NCBI GenBank assembly: GCA_045531905.1
Contig: JAZSEY010000011.1
Location: 1 to 64,000, forward strand
Length of the DNA: 64,000 nt
From: RGIG6919 sp045531905
Lineage (GTDB): Bacteria; Bacillota; Clostridia; Lachnospirales; Lachnospiraceae
Reading direction: 5' to 3'
The translations under genes and the position numbers were made by a program. The notes under the pieces are model-generated. The model saw only the letters and a list, made by a program, of their open reading frames with translations, was not told the DNA's origin and ran no database searches. Below are positions 49,332 through 57,947 of the stretch, one piece after another. The first letter of the stretch is position 1; each line of letters begins with the position of its first letter.

Positions 49332-50011
49332 ATTTCCCCCTCCAATTTATATCCTTTTGTAATTACAGTTTTAATCTGTCCTCCAGCATTTCCCAAAGCT
49401 TTTCGAAGTTTTTTTACATGATTATCCACCACACGTTCGTTGCCTTCAAAATCATAGCCCCAAATACGTGTGAGTAACACATCCCGCTCTACAACCCGGT
49501 TTGCATGCTCCATCAAATATTTTAAAATCGTATACTCCTTAGGTGGCAGTTCAATTAAAGTATCAGACACCATGACTTCAAAGGTTGTCGGATTTAGTGA
49601 AATGTCACCAACAGAAAGCCATTTACTTCCTACCAGTCCCTTTGCACGTTTTACTGTAGCATTGACCTTCGCATACAGCTCAGACAATCGAAATGGTTTC
49701 ACAATATAATCATCACAGCCCAAATCATATCCATACAGAATATCCTCTTCCCTACCTCTGGCAGTCAGGAAAATGATAGGACAAATGCTCTTTCTACGGA
49801 TTTCCCGGCAGATTGTAAATCCATCTGTTCCTGGTAACATAATGTCTAGCAGCACCAAATCAAACTCATTTTCATAAATTTGTTCCATGCCTTCATTGCC
49901 ATCCTTTGCTGTATGTATCACAAAAACAGGCTCTTCCTTCTCAGAAAAATAGTCCTCTATCAGCTCACGAATATACTTGTCGTCCTCCACTAATAATATA
50001 TGGTATTCCAT
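49328..50011 (-). CDS. OmpR family response regulator
   Basis: A 227-residue regulator. Receiver domain: ILLVEDDKYIRELI (acidic pair), VLLDIMLPGTDGF (phosphorylated Asp), FLTARGREED and DDYIVKPFRLSEL (Lys). The C-terminal winged helix is PKEYTILKYLMEHANRVVERDVLLTRIWGYDFEGNERVVDNHVKKLRKAL. The start is the ATG at 50011 with GGAGG upstream. It controls, with its kinase, an unknown target. Confidence 0.93.
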   Translation of the reverse strand: MEYHILLVEDDKYIRELIEDYFSEKEEPVFVIHTAKDGNEGMEQIYENEFDLVLLDIMLPGTDGFTICREIRRKSICPIIFLTARGREEDILYGYDLGCDDYIVKPFRLSELYAKVNATVKRAKGLVGSKWLSVGDISLNPTTFEVMVSDTLIELPPKEYTILKYLMEHANRVVERDVLLTRIWGYDFEGNERVVDNHVKKLRKALGNAGGQIKTVITKGYKLEGEI

Positions 50012-50112
50012 ACTATTTCCTCCTCTCTGAAAGCATCTTAACAAACCCATGTGTCTTTTATGTATCCTGTTATATCATTTATTATATAATTTTTAACTGA
50101 GTTTTCATAATA

Positions 50113-50143
50113 AAAAATCTAGCAAACATATTGCTAGATTTTT
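50113..50143. terminator. Terminator-like hairpin before the type I toxin
   Basis: AAAAATCTAGCAA and TTGCTAGATTTTT form a 13-bp stem, with T-runs on both strands. It isolates the two-component operon from the toxin promoter. Confidence 0.6.
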
Positions 50144-50168
50144 CTTTCTGTTTTTACTTGTATATATT

Positions 50169-50197
50169 TTGTTAATATGTTATTATTTATTTATAGT
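50169..50197 (+). promoter_or_regulatory. Promoter of the type I toxin (RNA I)
   Basis: TTGTTA-N17-TATAGT on the plus strand, ending about 12 bp before the GGCAATCG repeat that starts the RNA. Confidence 0.6.
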
Positions 50198-50233
50198 TAC
50201 TATGCTACAGGCAATCGTGTTACAGGGTGGCTG

Positions 50234-50259
50234 ACCTCTATTCTACATAGAATGGAGGT
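50234..50259 (+). promoter_or_regulatory. Hairpin sequestering the toxin ribosome binding site
   Basis: ACCTCTATTCT pairs with AGAATGGAGGT around a 4-nt loop (ACAT). The GGAGG ribosome binding site is fully paired. Confidence 0.8.
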
Positions 50260-50266
50260 GATGCTC

Positions 50267-50359
50267 ATGAAGAAAAAGCACTATAATTTCCGAGACCTAA
50301 TGTCTTTCGGAATGTTTCTTCTCGCACTACTGACGTTCATTTATATGATATGTCACTAA
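50267..50359 (+). CDS. Holin-like type I toxin (30 residues)
   Basis: MKKKHYNFRDLMSFGMFLLA followed by LLTFIYMICH: a basic/polar start and one membrane helix (SFGMFLLALLTFIYM) of a putative holin-like (Hol-Tox) family peptide. Such peptides perturb the membrane if not repressed. The ATG at 50267 is chosen because GGAGG is eight bases upstream; two nearer in-frame ATGs (50252, 50261) overlap or touch that site. The reading frame lies opposite the antitoxin RNA 3' end. Confidence 0.72.
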   Translation: MKKKHYNFRDLMSFGMFLLALLTFIYMICH

Positions 50360-50364
50360 AGTAG

Positions 50365-50405
50365 AAAAGTCTTCCCTGTACTTTGCCCGGTGCAGGAAGA
50401 CTTTT
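50365..50405. terminator. Bidirectional terminator of the type I locus
   Basis: AAAAGTCTTCC-CTG ... CAG-GAAGACTTTT stem with one bulged base; T-runs at both ends. Both RNAs end here. Confidence 0.85.
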
Positions 50406-50446
50406 CTTTACAACTGGTCAACCACTCTGTGGCGATTGCCTTTATA
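50365..50446 (-). ncRNA. Type I antitoxin RNA (RNA II-like)
   Basis: An ~80-nt RNA transcribed toward the toxin. Its 5' part, the complement of 50416-50440, carries GGCAATCG and CAGAGTGGTTGACC, which are direct repeats of the toxin mRNA leader. Because the two RNAs are convergent these repeats would let them pair at both ends, as with fst RNA I and RNA II. Confidence 0.72.
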
Positions 50447-50451
50447 GTTTT

Positions 50452-50479
50452 ATTATAACAAACCTCTCGGAATTTGCAA
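50452..50479 (-). promoter_or_regulatory. Promoter of the antitoxin RNA
   Basis: TTGCAA-N16-TATAAT on the minus strand, stronger looking than the toxin promoter, as expected for an antitoxin. Confidence 0.75.
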
Positions 50480-50495
50480 CCATTTTTATTACAAA

Positions 50496-51473
50496 TTATC
50501 TTTTTTCAAAACATTTTACAATTGCTAACACTGCCGGATACAACACACCGGCAATTGGCCATACGATACCTGCATACTTCCATCCATCAGTCAAAAAGCC
50601 TATTAAAAGAAAAATTGCTGTAGCAAGCAACCAATATACGGTTGTGACTGCTGAAACCATGGAATGTTTTGTCTTTTCTTCAAGAGTGTAATCGCCTTCT
50701 TGCAAAAGTTTGTCAAAACTTGCCTGTCTAATACCCGCGATAACAAAAAAGCGAGTACCGATCCCCTCTAACACCAACAACGTTGATATCATGATTGCTG
50801 AAAAAACATCGTTATCATAGATGGCACAACCAAAGATTGGAATAGCACCCAAAATGCACAACACAGTACCCAAAATACTATATCTTGTATAAGTTGCCTC
50901 ATACTGACGTTTCTTATCCTTGACCATACCGCTAACACCATACTCAGTATCAATCGGTTCCTTCTCCAAAAAATCATACATTTTTGTCTTAGAATCACAA
51001 GCCATAAAAATTGCACACGCAATAGCTACCATAATCAAAATGATAATCATACCTATACCACCTGCAGTATCTTCCGATATTGGCAGTAATTGTTGTTCTG
51101 CACAAGCACCAAGAATCAATAAACATATAGGAGAAAAAATGCATAGCATGGTTGCCAATGCAATCTGTGGCGCAGTTTCTATCTTAACCTGCAAGAAATG
51201 ACTGGCTTCTTCCATGCTGATTCTTCTGTATGTCACATCCTCCGCTTCTGCAATAGGAATGTAATCAGGTGCTTCCATTTCATCCTTTAGTAAATAATCT
51301 GATGAAACGCCAAAAACCTTGCTCATTTCTAACACTCTTTGCAAATCAGGAGTAGATTGTGCCCCCTCCCATTTCGACACAGCCTGCCTTGTCACTCCAA
51401 TTCTCTCTGCAAGTTCCTCTTGTGACCATCCATTCTTTTTTCGCTCCGCAATAATCTTATCTGCTAAAATCAT
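50496..51473 (-). CDS. XRE regulator with membrane domain
   Basis: A 325-residue protein. Residues ~1-65 are an XRE helix-turn-helix (NGWSQEELAERIGVTRQAVSKWEGAQSTP); the rest has about six membrane helices in two clusters (~95-165; ~205-325). Such XRE-membrane fusions are common in Lachnospiraceae and are often next to transporters; here a MATE exporter starts 143 bp upstream. The start is ATG at 51473 with GGAGAG; two nearer ATGs lie upstream. Confidence 0.82.
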   Translation of the reverse strand: MILADKIIAERKKNGWSQEELAERIGVTRQAVSKWEGAQSTPDLQRVLEMSKVFGVSSDYLLKDEMEAPDYIPIAEAEDVTYRRISMEEASHFLQVKIETAPQIALATMLCIFSPICLLILGACAEQQLLPISEDTAGGIGMIIILIMVAIACAIFMACDSKTKMYDFLEKEPIDTEYGVSGMVKDKKRQYEATYTRYSILGTVLCILGAIPIFGCAIYDNDVFSAIMISTLLVLEGIGTRFFVIAGIRQASFDKLLQEGDYTLEEKTKHSMVSAVTTVYWLLATAIFLLIGFLTDGWKYAGIVWPIAGVLYPAVLAIVKCFEKR

Positions 51474-51615
51474 AATCATTCTCTCCATTCATTTTGCTCT
51501 CAATGGAACCACGTGAATTTCCATCGGCTGACTTAAACCTAGCATTTTCACCGTTTTCCCACAAGAAAACAAAGCGGGCAATTTGTCAACCATCAGTTGC
51601 AACCGGTTGATTTTT

Positions 51616-53010
51616 CTATGAACTCACTATATTTTGTATCCAAATCCCGCTCTTCACCATGAAGAATCCAATAATCACTTTGATAATCTCCGTAAACTGT
51701 ACTAAAAATACAATGGTGAGAATATTAAGAGTCGTGTAATTCGCCAATACATAAGCAAATGGCACTACCAGAACCCAGGTATACACACTGTCAAATAAAA
51801 AGGTGATGATAGTCTTTCCGCCAGACCGTAATGTAAAATATGCACTGTGTGAAAAAGCGCATAATGGCATAACCAAGGCACCAATCAAGATAAATGATGT
51901 GGCAAGAGCCTTGATACTATCAGTGGTTTTGTAAATGTCTGGGAAATATCCCCCCACAACTGCCATGATTGCTGCTACTACCACACAACAGGAAACACAA
52001 AAGAACATCATTTTAATGGCAGTTGTTTTGGCTTCTTTTAATTTGCCTGCACCCAAAAGCTGTCCCACCACAATGGAAATACAGCAACCTAATTGAATAT
52101 ACACAATATTAAATAGATTTGTAATCGTAGAAGATATACTCTGTGCTGCCACCACCTCTGGACCTCTTACGGAGTAACACTGGGCAATCATCGCCATTCC
52201 TGCAGCCCAAAACATCTCATTTAGCATCAGTGGAGTTCCCTTTATAAACACGTCTTTGCAAATATTCTTTGGAACCCGGAAACTACTGTATGCTCCCACA
52301 ATATATGGATTCTTTCCAGTTTTACAATGCGTCCATACCATAACAATAATGCATTCTATTACACGGGCAATTACAGTCGCTATAGCTGCACCGGATACTC
52401 CCATAGCAGGTATTGGTCCCATACCAAATATCAATATGTAATCCAAAATCAAATTCGTAAATACAGCCACCCCGGTTGCAATCATTGGTACCAAGGTCTG
52501 TCCTGTCTCACGGATGGTACTGACATATGCCTGACAAATCCCAAAAGGAATGAGTGACAATATCATAATCGAAAGATATTCCAATCCATATTGTAGCACC
52601 AGAGCTACATCTACTTCCGTTCCCGTATCATTCAAATACAGAGATACTAATTCTGTTCCCCAAAAATGAAACAACAAAATAGCAATACAAGAAATTACAG
52701 TACTTATGTACAGTTTAAACCGGAATGTATACTTCTGGCCTTCATAATCACCCTTGCCATAAAACTGTGTACCAAAAATACCCGCACCGGACACACCTCC
52801 AAAAATGCAGATATTAAATACAAACAGAAGCTGATTGACAATGGCAACACCTGACATCTGCTCCGTACCAATCTGACCCACCATAATATTATCCAAAAAG
52901 CTTACAAAACTTGTAATCGCATTCTGAATAATCATCGGAAATGCCAAAAACAATATTCGTTTATAAAAATCTTTATCTCCAATAAACGTCTCTTTAAACT
53001 TATTCCACAT
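51616..53010 (-). CDS. MATE family efflux transporter
   Basis: A 464-residue protein of twelve helices in two six-helix halves. The first half has FLAFPMIIQNAITSFVSFLDNIMVGQIGTEQMSGVAIVNQ and GAGIFGTQFYGKGDYEG, the second GTPLMLNEMFWAAGMAMIAQCYSVRGPEVVAAQSIS and SIVVGQLLGAGKLKEAKTTA, all typical. It exports cationic compounds; substrate unknown. The start is ATG at 53010, ten bases after GGAG. Confidence 0.93.
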   Translation of the reverse strand: MWNKFKETFIGDKDFYKRILFLAFPMIIQNAITSFVSFLDNIMVGQIGTEQMSGVAIVNQLLFVFNICIFGGVSGAGIFGTQFYGKGDYEGQKYTFRFKLYISTVISCIAILLFHFWGTELVSLYLNDTGTEVDVALVLQYGLEYLSIMILSLIPFGICQAYVSTIRETGQTLVPMIATGVAVFTNLILDYILIFGMGPIPAMGVSGAAIATVIARVIECIIVMVWTHCKTGKNPYIVGAYSSFRVPKNICKDVFIKGTPLMLNEMFWAAGMAMIAQCYSVRGPEVVAAQSISSTITNLFNIVYIQLGCCISIVVGQLLGAGKLKEAKTTAIKMMFFCVSCCVVVAAIMAVVGGYFPDIYKTTDSIKALATSFILIGALVMPLCAFSHSAYFTLRSGGKTIITFLFDSVYTWVLVVPFAYVLANYTTLNILTIVFLVQFTEIIKVIIGFFMVKSGIWIQNIVSS

Positions 53011-53084
53011 AGCTGTCACACTCCAATACTATATAACGGTCATCACATAATATCATAACGCCTATAGTCAATGCAACAAATAAC

Positions 53085-53960
53085 CTACAAAAACAATTCC
53101 ATCTGCTCATATTTCTCAGGAAGTTCCTGCAAATACTGAAAACATTGTTCCGTATCGTAAAGCATACCATTTTGCATACAGGTGTCCTTAACTAACTGCA
53201 TGAGTTCTTTCTGATTATCACTTGGAATGTGATATGCATATCCATACCGTTTTTGATAGCGTTCCTTTAGACCAGGAAAATGCTTATCCAATGCAGCATA
53301 ATAATACTCTCTGTCACCCTCTCGCAGTGTCATTCCAATGCCAAAGCTTATAATCCCCCTTACCTTTGCTTCTACGCAATAATCGAGTATGCCCTGTATA
53401 TTCTCTTTTGTATCATTGATATATGGCAATATAGGACATAACCAAACCATAGTGGGAATACCACAATCCCGTAATGTACGAAGCACTTCAACACGCTCCT
53501 CCGTTGTACACACATTGGGTTCCAGGATTTTGCACAAATCCTCATCATATGTAGTAAGCGTCATCTGCACCACGCACTTTGCTTTTTCGTGTATGCTCTT
53601 TAACAAATCTAAATCCCGTAAAATCAAATTAGACTTTGTCAAAATAGACACACCAAACCCATACCTGTCAATGACTTCCAAACATCTTCTGGTCAGTCCC
53701 AACTGTTCTTCACAATGCAGATATGGGTCGCACATAGCTCCTGTGCCAATCATACACTTTTTTCGTTTGGAACGCAGTGCTTTTTCCAATAACTCCGGAG
53801 CATTCTGCTTCACCTCTATATCCTCAAAGGCATGGGTAAACTGATAGCATGTACTTCTACTATCGCAATAGATACAGCCATGTGTGCATCCACGATATAT
53901 ATTCATGCCACTGACTCCATTTTTTCCGGTTAAAATGCTTTTAGCATCTACAAAGTGCAT
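53085..53960 (-). CDS. SPL-family radical SAM protein
   Basis: A 291-residue radical SAM protein. The cluster motif is YRGCTHGCIYCDSR (C-x3-C-x2-C, residues ~25-34). IGTGAMCDPYLHCEEQLGLTRRCLEVI and VSILTKSNLILRDLDLL are typical of the spore photoproduct lyase-like family. Its substrate is not known. The start overlaps the RelE-type toxin end (13 bp). AAGGAG precedes the ATG. Confidence 0.85.
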   Translation of the reverse strand: MHFVDAKSILTGKNGVSGMNIYRGCTHGCIYCDSRSTCYQFTHAFEDIEVKQNAPELLEKALRSKRKKCMIGTGAMCDPYLHCEEQLGLTRRCLEVIDRYGFGVSILTKSNLILRDLDLLKSIHEKAKCVVQMTLTTYDEDLCKILEPNVCTTEERVEVLRTLRDCGIPTMVWLCPILPYINDTKENIQGILDYCVEAKVRGIISFGIGMTLREGDREYYYAALDKHFPGLKERYQKRYGYAYHIPSDNQKELMQLVKDTCMQNGMLYDTEQCFQYLQELPEKYEQMELFL

Positions 53961-54343
53961 TTTGTTTTCTCCTTAATATATGATTCATATATGTTTATTT
54001 GTGAATCCTGCAAGGAATCAACTGTAAAATACAATCTGGTAGAACTCTCCATCAATTCATGTAGTATTCGAACAATATATACAACTTGAGAATCATCATC
54101 AACCGCATAATATATTTTATACTTTTTGTGCATAACCATGCGTATTGATAATTCCATAATAAATACATCACTAACAATCTCGTTTCTTTCAGGAAACAGT
54201 TCTAATGTTTTAATGGTTCTACATATTCCTTGTATAGTATTCTTTGCAGCACTTGTATTCATCAACACAAAAGCAATATAATCACCGATATCTTCCAAAT
54301 CCTGTTCAGCTAACTCAGTAATCTCAATATTATATCGTCGCAT
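53948..54343 (-). CDS. RelE/ParE family toxin
   Basis: A 131-residue protein from the ATG at 54343 inside the antitoxin's last codons. YNIEITELAEQDLEDIGDYIAFVLMNTSAAKNTIQGICRTIKTLELFPERNE is the ParE/RelE N-terminal half, and SIRMVMHKKYKIYYAVDDDSQVVYIVRILHELM the C-terminal strands. A ~25-residue extension at the end (DSLQDSQINIYESYIKEKTK) is unusual. Its antitoxin lies immediately upstream. Confidence 0.85.
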   Translation of the reverse strand: MRRYNIEITELAEQDLEDIGDYIAFVLMNTSAAKNTIQGICRTIKTLELFPERNEIVSDVFIMELSIRMVMHKKYKIYYAVDDDSQVVYIVRILHELMESSTRLYFTVDSLQDSQINIYESYIKEKTKCTL

Positions 54344-54497
54344 CAGAATACTTTTTCTCCAATCTGTCACATACTTCATCAAAACATTTTGTTTTTCCGT
54401 GTTTAATCTGTTCCAAGCCATCCATCACAAGAATTTGGATGTCATGCTGATTCCCATCAGAAGAATCTAAGTAGTTTGGCTGTGTGTTTATATCCAT
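54330..54497 (-). CDS. Antitoxin of the RelE-type pair
   Basis: A 55-residue protein starting MDINTQPNYLDSSDGNQHDI and ending EQIKHGKTKCFDEVCDRLEKKY-SDATI. It has the size and amphipathic helical C-terminus of small antitoxins that precede RelE/ParE toxins. GGAGGG is seven bases before the ATG, and the toxin ATG overlaps its last codons by 14 bp. DNA-binding fold is not obvious. Confidence 0.75.
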   Translation of the reverse strand: MDINTQPNYLDSSDGNQHDIQILVMDGLEQIKHGKTKCFDEVCDRLEKKYSDATI

Positions 54498-54706
54498 TTA
54501 CAACCCTCCGTTTCAATAAATGCGTTAAAATAATTTTACATCACTCTTTAAATTATTTCAATACTTTTTTACAAAAACAATCTATGTTTTGTGAATCTTG
54601 CTCTGATGAGAGGTCGGCGAATGCCATCTCGTGCAAGCACGATAGAGTTCTTCTCATCGCCATCACAAAAAAAGGAACAGATTTTTTTCTGTCCCTTTCC
54701 ACCTTC
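54498..54706. other. Intergenic region between antitoxin and ABC permease
   Basis: Contains an A/T-rich stretch, a 14-bp perfect palindrome TCGTGCAAGCACGA at 54631-54644 flanked by inverted GATGAGA/TTCTCATC, and a terminator (54671-54698). No gene is evident; short frames here lack ribosome binding sites. Confidence 0.5.
54671..54698 (-). terminator. Terminator of the second ABC exporter operon
   Basis: AAAGGGACAG-N8-CTGTTCCTTT (one mismatch) followed by TTTTG on the minus strand. Confidence 0.8.
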
Positions 54707-57079
54707 TTACTCCACAACCAACTCTCGCACCTCTACCTTCTTAATCTTTCTTGTGGCAAAAAATGCAAATACCATACAGCTTGTACTGATGATAATAACT
54801 GGCATCATTAGAGATTCAAAAGTAAATGCCAATACAACTCTGGTAAGTCCTACCATTCGCAACACTACACTAAGTACTTTGGCGGAGGCAAAGAAACTTA
54901 ATAATACACCGAGCATCGCACCAATCAAAGCCACCAGGAAAAAACGCAGAGCAAACTGGTTCCGAAGTTTTGTAGAGGTATAACCAATTGCCTTGTATAT
55001 TCCAATGTCCGTACGTTCCTGCAAAAATGTCTTGGTACACACCATACGGATTGCAACCGCCACAAAAATTAGTGAAAATGCATTAATAATCAACTTAAGA
55101 ATAGACACAATGGCACCAAACTGGTTCAAAACCGGGTTATTTTCTTCAGTATATACCTCTATAGTTAAATCATCACCGTATTTTTCCTCTAACTTGCTTC
55201 GAACTGTATCCCGCTTCGTTTTATCCTTAAGCACATAATATCTGTTGTTGAAAACCGTACCCTTTCCTCTCAACCGCGCAAGTCCTTTGGAGTTCATACA
55301 GAACACCATACCAGTATCACTCGCAGACTGATACATACCAGATATGATACAGGACATCTCATCATCCTCTCGCGATACGGTAACTTCATCTCCAACCTCC
55401 AATTCCAGAGTTTCCGCAACAATCTCTGTAATTAACAACTCATTTTCATATAAAGGTTGCCGACCGTCAATCATTCCCGGAATGGTTTCTGGTTCATCAT
55501 ACACCTCGCACATTAGATTTTCACCATTTAGTGACACGTATCCATTTGTCATGGAATTGACATGCTCTATCTCTGAATGTGTTTCCACCAATGCGTCCAC
55601 ATCTTCCCAAGCCATCACAACATCTGGATTTTCATAGTACACTTGAACATCTGGTATAATCAATCCCATGTTTGCTCCAACATGCTCCATCGAAAGCAGA
55701 TTTCCAACCAAATTCACTGTCACCATGAAGAAGGTAAGGATTGCCACTATCAAAATAATTCCCCAATACCGCTTCTTAGCGGAAGTAAATTGACGAAATG
55801 CAAGACTTGTCGCCAGCATTTTCTTCCCTATTGGAAGTTGAAAATAATGGTCAAAATATATCTCCTTTGTTCCCCCGAGAATAGCTCGAACCGGCGAGAT
55901 AGACACCACCTTCTTCGTGCTAATATGAATCAATACAAACGATACCACTACCATACCAAAAATCAATAACAAGCTTGCATTATTTACCACATTAGAAGTT
56001 GGAAGAATGCCAGTCAATCCTTGACAGGCTTCTCCCACTACGCTTTGTAAGGGAACGGCAAGACAACATCCAAGGATAATGCCAAGCAACTCTGCTAAAC
56101 CGTACTGCCAAAGGAATATCTGTCTTAACTTTTCCTTTGAAAACCCTTGAGATTTTAACACACCTACAGTCACATAATCTATCTCTATTTCTGTACTGAT
56201 ACTGTGTGCCATTACAATCAACACAATCACAAACAAAAAGATTGCAAACACCAAGACAATATTTAATATCACATCTGCCATTAATGTACTATAATGTACA
56301 CTCTGCTCAATATTTAATGCCCCGGCACTTGTAGCAATCACCTTGGTTTCCTTGTTTAATTCCCTTTGGAATTTCGTAACGGACATGTCACATTCTGGAT
56401 TTTGATAAATCATGAGAGTTGTAATATCCACAATCATTGATTTGGCCTGCTCGTCTACCGCCTGTATTTCATGACATTCCTTTAGAATCTCATCATAATC
56501 TTCTTTACTGATAAAGATTTGCTTCCAACCAATTAGCATTGCGCCTTGTGTTGGTTCCTGCACAAAATTCTTTATCTTAAACTCCCTCTTAATCCCCTGA
56601 ATCAAATAAATAGTAATGGTATCGCCCACCTCACAGGACAATTTTGCACGTAATCCTAATGGTAAATAAATTTCTCCTGCCTTCAATTCCGGGACAGTTT
56701 TCAAGAATCCATCCCTATTTTCGTTATACACCTCTATTCCCTCTCGCATTTCCATTAAAAATGCAGAATTTCCATCTTTACGGTTTCCAACCTTTTGCCC
56801 ATTACTACAGATAGCATCATAATAAACCACCCGTTCCACCAAATCACTGTTTTCTACTTTATTCTTCAGTTCATCGGTCATTTTCTCCTTTTGTGCAAAG
56901 GCCATAATTGCCCCAACATCTGACGTTTCAAATGCTCGCTTCATGCCAGCATGATAATTCTCTTTTACTCCAAGAATTGTCACAACAGCCGCGACCAAAA
57001 GGGTCGTTAGCATAATAATACTGATAAAGGACCCCTTTTTCTTCCGAATATTTGCTTTAACAAGTGTAAAAATTTCCAT
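54707..57079 (-). CDS. FtsX-like ABC transporter permease
   Basis: A permease of 790 residues with an N-terminal helix, an extracytoplasmic domain (~50-250), three helices (~265-390), a second extracytoplasmic domain (~470-640) and a C-terminal FtsX domain (IRMVCTKTFLQERTDIGIYKAIGYTSTKLRNQFALRFFLVALIGAML). It pairs with the ATPase gene directly upstream, and a two-component system lies next to the ATPase. The start is the ATG at 57079; AGGTG is six bases upstream. Confidence 0.87.
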   Translation of the reverse strand: MEIFTLVKANIRKKKGSFISIIMLTTLLVAAVVTILGVKENYHAGMKRAFETSDVGAIMAFAQKEKMTDELKNKVENSDLVERVVYYDAICSNGQKVGNRKDGNSAFLMEMREGIEVYNENRDGFLKTVPELKAGEIYLPLGLRAKLSCEVGDTITIYLIQGIKREFKIKNFVQEPTQGAMLIGWKQIFISKEDYDEILKECHEIQAVDEQAKSMIVDITTLMIYQNPECDMSVTKFQRELNKETKVIATSAGALNIEQSVHYSTLMADVILNIVLVFAIFLFVIVLIVMAHSISTEIEIDYVTVGVLKSQGFSKEKLRQIFLWQYGLAELLGIILGCCLAVPLQSVVGEACQGLTGILPTSNVVNNASLLLIFGMVVVSFVLIHISTKKVVSISPVRAILGGTKEIYFDHYFQLPIGKKMLATSLAFRQFTSAKKRYWGIILIVAILTFFMVTVNLVGNLLSMEHVGANMGLIIPDVQVYYENPDVVMAWEDVDALVETHSEIEHVNSMTNGYVSLNGENLMCEVYDEPETIPGMIDGRQPLYENELLITEIVAETLELEVGDEVTVSREDDEMSCIISGMYQSASDTGMVFCMNSKGLARLRGKGTVFNNRYYVLKDKTKRDTVRSKLEEKYGDDLTIEVYTEENNPVLNQFGAIVSILKLIINAFSLIFVAVAIRMVCTKTFLQERTDIGIYKAIGYTSTKLRNQFALRFFLVALIGAMLGVLLSFFASAKVLSVVLRMVGLTRVVLAFTFESLMMPVIIISTSCMVFAFFATRKIKKVEVRELVVE

Positions 57080-57088
57080 GGCCCACAC

Positions 57089-57850
57089 CTACCATTCCAT
57101 AGAGTTCAGCCAAGCATTTACTTGCGCTTCGCGACTCTTCTCATCATCTGAATTGTAAGGCGGCAAAGATAACTCGCCAATGATATTACCATCAGCTATG
57201 TATAATAATCTGCTGGCACGAAGTGCAGCCTTCATATCATGAGTTACCATCAATATACTCTGTCCTGACTGATTAAGCTCTGTCAATAAGTTTAGCACTT
57301 CCTTTGTATTCTTACGATTCAGCGCACCTGTAGGCTCATCTGCAAATAATAGTTTTGGTGTATTAATCACCGCTCTAGCAATGGCACATCTTTGTTGCTC
57401 ACCACCTGATACTTGGGAAGGTAAATGGGTCTTAATATGAGAAATGCCCATCTGTTCCAAAAGTTCCTCCGTGTGCTTTTTCACCTCAGTAGCTGTTTTA
57501 TTCTTATTGAGATACCCAGACACTGCCACATTTTCAAACATGGTTAAGTTGCTTACTAAATGCATCTGCTGAAAAATAAATCCAAAATCTGTATGCCGAA
57601 GCATTGCAAGTTTCCTTTCCTTCATAGCAACAATATCTTCACCATTATAAAGAACCGAACCTGCCGTGGCTCTATCCATTCCACTTAAGGAATATAGCAA
57701 AGTAGATTTACCAGAACCGGAAGCTCCCATAATCACAGTAAAATCTCCTTCATACAATTCCAAATCCACATGAGTTAACACATGAATCTGACCACCGTTA
57801 TGTGCAAAACTTTTACTCAGTCCTTTTGCAGACAAAATCGTTTCCTTCAT
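57089..57850 (-). CDS. ABC transporter ATP-binding protein
   Basis: A 253-residue ATPase. Walker A is MGASGSGKSTLLYSLSGM (~40-57), the signature VSGGEQQRCAIARAVINTPKLLFADEPTGALN (~142-173) and the H-loop LMVTHDMKAALRA. It resembles BceA-type and LolD-type ATPases, which often answer to a linked two-component system, here at 57948-59776. GGAAGGA precedes the ATG. Confidence 0.92.
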   Translation of the reverse strand: MKETILSAKGLSKSFAHNGGQIHVLTHVDLELYEGDFTVIMGASGSGKSTLLYSLSGMDRATAGSVLYNGEDIVAMKERKLAMLRHTDFGFIFQQMHLVSNLTMFENVAVSGYLNKNKTATEVKKHTEELLEQMGISHIKTHLPSQVSGGEQQRCAIARAVINTPKLLFADEPTGALNRKNTKEVLNLLTELNQSGQSILMVTHDMKAALRASRLLYIADGNIIGELSLPPYNSDDEKSREAQVNAWLNSMEW

Positions 57851-57886
57851 ATCAGATTATCCTTCCTTCTTTTAAAATGATTGATA

Positions 57887-57915
57887 GCCAACGAACCGTA
57901 CTCGGATACGTTGGC
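57887..57915 (-). promoter_or_regulatory. Hairpin before the second ABC operon
   Basis: GCCAACG ... CGTTGGC with an inner CCG-AGTA-CGG helix. There is no strong T-run after it, so it is more likely a leader structure than a terminator. Confidence 0.5.
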
Positions 57916-57947
57916 TTCATTCTAACGGAAAAGTTATTAAGAACTCC

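Larger units (their letters stand above)
50204..50405 (+). ncRNA. Toxin transcript (RNA I) with SD-masking hairpin
   Basis: The toxin mRNA begins near 50204 and ends in a bidirectional terminator (50365-50405). Its leader has GGCAATCG (50210-50217) and CAGGGTGGCTGACC (50223-50236), both matching the antisense RNA's repeats. A perfect 11-bp stem (50234-50244 with 50249-50259) buries the GGAGG ribosome binding site, as in the Fst (par) locus of Enterococcus. Confidence 0.7.

Noticed and set aside
46023..50440. The identical 25-bp block as a CRISPR repeat
   Set aside because: Only two copies 4.4 kb apart, each inside a defined antitoxin RNA gene with its own promoter and terminator.
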